Part shown: positions 21,967 through 23,841 of the stretch, piece by piece
Numbering within the stretch: the first letter of the stretch is position 1
Layout of the letters: every line of letters starts with the position of its first letter
NCBI GenBank assembly: GCA_947086925.1
Contig: CAMUAL010000027.1
Span: forward strand, 1-23,841
Length of the DNA: 23,841 nucleotides
Reading direction: 5' to 3'
DNA from: an uncultured Clostridia bacterium
Lineage (GTDB): Bacteria > Bacillota > Clostridia > Christensenellales > Pumilibacteraceae
Notes under the pieces: generated by a model
The model's database searches: none
What the model saw: the letters and a program-made list of their open reading frames with translations, nothing else
Told to the model about the DNA's origin: nothing
Program-made: the position numbers and the translations under genes

Positions 21967-22649
21967 TTGCGAGTTTTCTCCTTTGATTTAAGGTCGGGTC
22001 TGCGCTGTCCCGTTATAATTTCCGACTGCTCGCGTCGCCATTTTTCCACGTTGCCGTGATGACCGCTTAAAAGAACTTCGGGAACTTTAAGACCCATAAA
22101 TTCCTGCGGGCGAGTGTATTGAGGATATTCGAGCGCACTGTCGGAAAAGCTCTCGTCGCGCGCCGATTCTTCACTGCCCAAAACCTGCGGAACAAAGCGC
22201 AACAGCGAATCTATTACAACCATTGCCGCAAGCTCTCCGCCCGTTAAAACATAATCGCCTATCGACAATTCTTCGTCTACGCACAAGTCGATTGCACGCT
22301 GGTCTACTCCCTCGTAATGCCCGCACAAAAAAAGCAGGTTATCGCACTCGGAAAGTTCCTGCGCCTTAGCCGCAGTAAGCGTTGCGCCTTTCGGCGAAAG
22401 AAATATGCGTTTGCAAACGTGTTGAGGGTCGGTGGCTTTTACCGCGTCGTATATCGGCTGCGGAGTCATTACCATTCCGGCTCCGCCCCCAAACGGGTAA
22501 TCGTCGCACTTAAAGTGCTTGTCCGCACTGTAATCTCTTATATTTACAAGGTTCAGCTCGAACACGCCCGACGAGAGTGCTCTGCCTATAACGCTGTGAT
22601 TTAACGGCGCGAACATTTCGGGAAAAAGCGTGAGCACGTTAATCGTCAT
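21963..22649 (-). CDS. trmD: tRNA (guanine(37)-N1)-methyltransferase
   Basis: 228 residues. It methylates G37 next to the anticodon of tRNAs that read CNN codons and prevents +1 frameshifting. Trefoil-knot signatures are PFGGGAGMV (52-60), GHYEGVDQR (110-118) and SIGDYVLTGGE (129-139); the C-terminal part has EYPQYTRPQEF and LSGHHGNVEKWR. The start lies inside the end of rimM (11-base overlap). Confidence 0.98.
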   Translation of the reverse strand: MTINVLTLFPEMFAPLNHSVIGRALSSGVFELNLVNIRDYSADKHFKCDDYPFGGGAGMVMTPQPIYDAVKATDPQHVCKRIFLSPKGATLTAAKAQELSECDNLLFLCGHYEGVDQRAIDLCVDEELSIGDYVLTGGELAAMVVIDSLLRFVPQVLGSEESARDESFSDSALEYPQYTRPQEFMGLKVPEVLLSGHHGNVEKWRREQSEIITGQRRPDLKSKEKTRK

Positions 22650-23151
22650 ACACGCAGACCTCGTCTAAAAGTTTTTTTATTACGTTGAACTTTTTTTCGG
22701 CAATATCCACGTTTGAAACCAAACGGTTTAAAAACGGAAACCTAAATTCTTTGCCCGCACTGTTGCGCGCCGTAATAACGTCCGCCGAGCCGCCGTACTG
22801 CGAAACGTCGGTTATAGTTCCCATAACTTCGCCTTTTTCGCACACGACTTCGCACCCTATCAAATCGGCAATAAAATATTCGCCCTCGTCAAGGTCGACC
22901 GCATTTACTCTGTCGATTAACAAATGCTTGCCGCGCAAGGCTTCGGCGGCATTGCGGTCGTCTACTCCTTGCAGTTTTATGTAAACGCAATCACGTTCCA
23001 CTCTCAGCCCCATAATCTTATACGGACGATTATCGATATACAAAACGCGTAGTTTTTTAAACCGTTCGCCCGACTGCGTAAACGGCTTTACTTTAACCTC
23101 GCCCGCTATTCCCTGTGCTTTAAGAATTTCGCCTACGGTAATATAATCCAT
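22639..23151 (-). CDS. rimM: Ribosome maturation factor RimM
   Basis: 170 residues. It helps mature the 30S head region near ribosomal protein S19. The N-terminal domain begins VGEILKAQGIAGEVKVKPFT, and the PRC-barrel domain follows (EYFIADLIGCEV ... FRFPFLNRLV). The ATG at 23151 is preceded by AGGA. A hairpin and a promoter-like sequence lie directly upstream, so the gene may have its own start of transcription in addition to read-through from khpA. Confidence 0.96.
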   Translation of the reverse strand: MDYITVGEILKAQGIAGEVKVKPFTQSGERFKKLRVLYIDNRPYKIMGLRVERDCVYIKLQGVDDRNAAEALRGKHLLIDRVNAVDLDEGEYFIADLIGCEVVCEKGEVMGTITDVSQYGGSADVITARNSAGKEFRFPFLNRLVSNVDIAEKKFNVIKKLLDEVCVYDD

Positions 23152-23159
23152 AAATCCTC

Positions 23160-23189
23160 ATTATAACAAGACGAGAGAATATGTTTCAA
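23160..23189 (-). promoter_or_regulatory. Promoter-like sequence just before rimM
   Basis: On the minus strand TTGAAA (23184-23189) and TATAAT (23160-23165) are 18 bases apart. Transcription would begin within about two bases of the rimM ATG at 23151, giving a leaderless or nearly leaderless message. It may be a chance match, since its -35 lies in the hairpin loop. Confidence 0.4.
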
Positions 23190-23197
23190 TTCTCTCG
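23172..23197 (-). other. Stem-loop between khpA and rimM
   Basis: A perfect 9-bp stem (CGAGAGAAT with ATTCTCTCG) and an 8-base loop lie in the 54-base gap after khpA. On the minus strand it is followed by TCTTGTTAT, a poor U-tract, so it may be a partial terminator, an RNA-processing site or a stabiliser of the rpsP-khpA message. Confidence 0.6.
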
Positions 23198-23205
23198 GTT
23201 TGAGC

Positions 23206-23445
23206 CTATTCGGCTTCCAAAATATCTACTGAGTAATTTTTATCGGAGCCTGCCGACGCCGCCTTAACAATCGTGCGTATGGCTTTTGCTATTTTTCCCT
23301 GACGTCCGATAACTTTGCCCATATCGGCTTTATTTACGCTTACCGATACAACGCCGTCCTCCGATTCCGTAACGACAACGGATTCTTTGTCGGCTACGAG
23401 CCGAGTTACGAGATACCGCACCAATTCTTCCATTTCAGCCTCCAA
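23206..23445 (-). CDS. khpA: KH-domain RNA-binding protein KhpA (YlqC family)
   Basis: 79 residues, a single KH domain with the GRQG loop at 47-50 inside DMGKVIGRQGKIAKAIRTIV, the RNA-contacting element. In several Firmicutes KhpA pairs with KhpB and affects cell size or envelope gene expression through RNA binding. The position between rpsP and rimM is the conserved one. GGAGG lies five to six bases before the ATG, nine bases after rpsP. Confidence 0.95.
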   Translation of the reverse strand: MEAEMEELVRYLVTRLVADKESVVVTESEDGVVSVSVNKADMGKVIGRQGKIAKAIRTIVKAASAGSDKNYSVDILEAE

Positions 23446-23454
23446 AATCGGTTA

Positions 23455-23751
23455 TTATTCCGCTTTCTTCTTTTTTACTGCTTTGGTTTTTGCCGGTGCT
23501 TTTTTAGCGTTTTCGATAATTCCCGCGTTTACAAGCAAAGCCTTAACCGTATCGCTGGGCTTAGCACCTACGCTGAGCCAATGTTTTGCCTTGTCGGCGG
23601 CGATTTTGATTTCGGCGGGTTCGGTAAGCGGATTGTATGTTCCGACTATATCGATAAACTTGCCGTCGCGGGGAGCGCGTGAATCCGCAACAATTATGCG
23701 GTAGAAGGGACTCTTTTTGTCGCCCATGCGTGTCAATCTGATTTTAACCAT
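23455..23751 (-). CDS. rpsP: 30S ribosomal protein S16
   Basis: 98 residues. The N-terminus MVKIRLTRMGDKKSPFYRI is diagnostic, and DSRAPRDGKFIDIVGTYNP follows. An Ala/Lys-rich tail (KKAPAKTKAVKKKKAE) extends it slightly beyond the usual 80-90 residues. S16 binds 16S rRNA early in 30S assembly. AAAGGAGA precedes the ATG, 39 bases after the ffh stop. Confidence 0.98.
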   Translation of the reverse strand: MVKIRLTRMGDKKSPFYRIIVADSRAPRDGKFIDIVGTYNPLTEPAEIKIAADKAKHWLSVGAKPSDTVKALLVNAGIIENAKKAPAKTKAVKKKKAE

Positions 23752-23790
23752 TTGTTTTCTCCTTTAAATGTGAATTACCTAATTTATTTA

Positions 23791-23841
23791 TTAAAACGGA
23801 AAGCGGCGTCCGCCTTTCCCCATTTTACCGTTTTTCATCAT
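23791..23841 (-). CDS. ffh: Signal recognition particle protein Ffh, last 16 codons (cut by window edge)
   Basis: The minus strand reads MMKNGKMGKGGRRFPF and a stop at 23791, the Met/Gly/Lys-rich C-terminal tail typical of Ffh after its M domain. Its place directly upstream of rpsP is the conserved Firmicutes order. Only the tail is visible, so the call rests on tail plus position. Confidence 0.85.
   Translation of the reverse strand: MMKNGKMGKGGRRFPF

Noticed and set aside
1..23841. Mobile elements, CRISPR arrays, tRNA or rRNA genes, defence systems
   Set aside because: No transposase or integrase motif, no regularly spaced repeats, and no tRNA cloverleaf in the few intergenic gaps.

Overview
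The window looks like a chromosomal housekeeping segment of a Bacillota (Firmicutes), probably an uncultured Clostridia-type anaerobe. The evidence is a T-box upstream of thrS, an L20-type leader upstream of infC-rpmI-rplT, TmcAL, RbgA and KhpA, the Firmicutes-style ffh-rpsP-khpA-rimM-trmD cluster, strong TTGACA/TATAAT promoters and AGGAGG-type ribosome binding sites. Hand counts give roughly 45-50% GC over the core genes and about 32% over the first 300 bases. Nearly everything is on the minus strand; only tmcAL is on the plus strand. The genus cannot be fixed from the sequence alone.

Layout, left to right. (1) 1-390: start of a GNAT acetyltransferase gene with its own promoter, separated by an intrinsic terminator from the next operon. 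(2) 623-4341: trmH-like rRNA methylase, yebC, proA and radC, tightly packed and read leftward. (3) 4344-5659: infC-rpmI-rplT with a consensus promoter, an attenuator leader, a probable AUU start for infC and a terminator after rplT. (4) 5664-7955: thrS behind a complete threonine T-box (specifier ACC) and a consensus promoter. (5) 8025-9206: tmcAL on the plus strand, divergent from thrS and abutting the next gene stop-to-stop. (6) 9207-20005: one long leftward run starting at a promoter near 20000: atpB-E-F-H-A-G-D-C, then alr, 5-formyl-THF cyclo-ligase, a 5-TM protein, rsmD, coaD, a coiled-coil protein and DAHP synthase. (7) 20122-23841: end of ffh, then rpsP, khpA, rimM, trmD, rbgA, rnhB and yraN.

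Functionally the window is dominated by translation: ribosomal proteins L20, L35 and S16, IF3, ThrRS, rRNA and tRNA modification, ribosome assembly and SRP. It also carries the whole F1Fo ATP synthase and single steps of cell wall, CoA, folate, proline and aromatic biosynthesis. I found no mobile element, CRISPR array, phage or defence genes, and no candidate for a wholly new multi-gene system.

The points most worth a second look are: an ATP synthase delta subunit reduced to its C-terminal domain (72 aa); the infC leader, with a 10-nt long-range complement to its own terminator; a terminator whose U-tract nearly touches the start codon of the next gene; a hairpin with an embedded promoter just before rimM; and a c subunit that mixes features of H+ and Na+ types.
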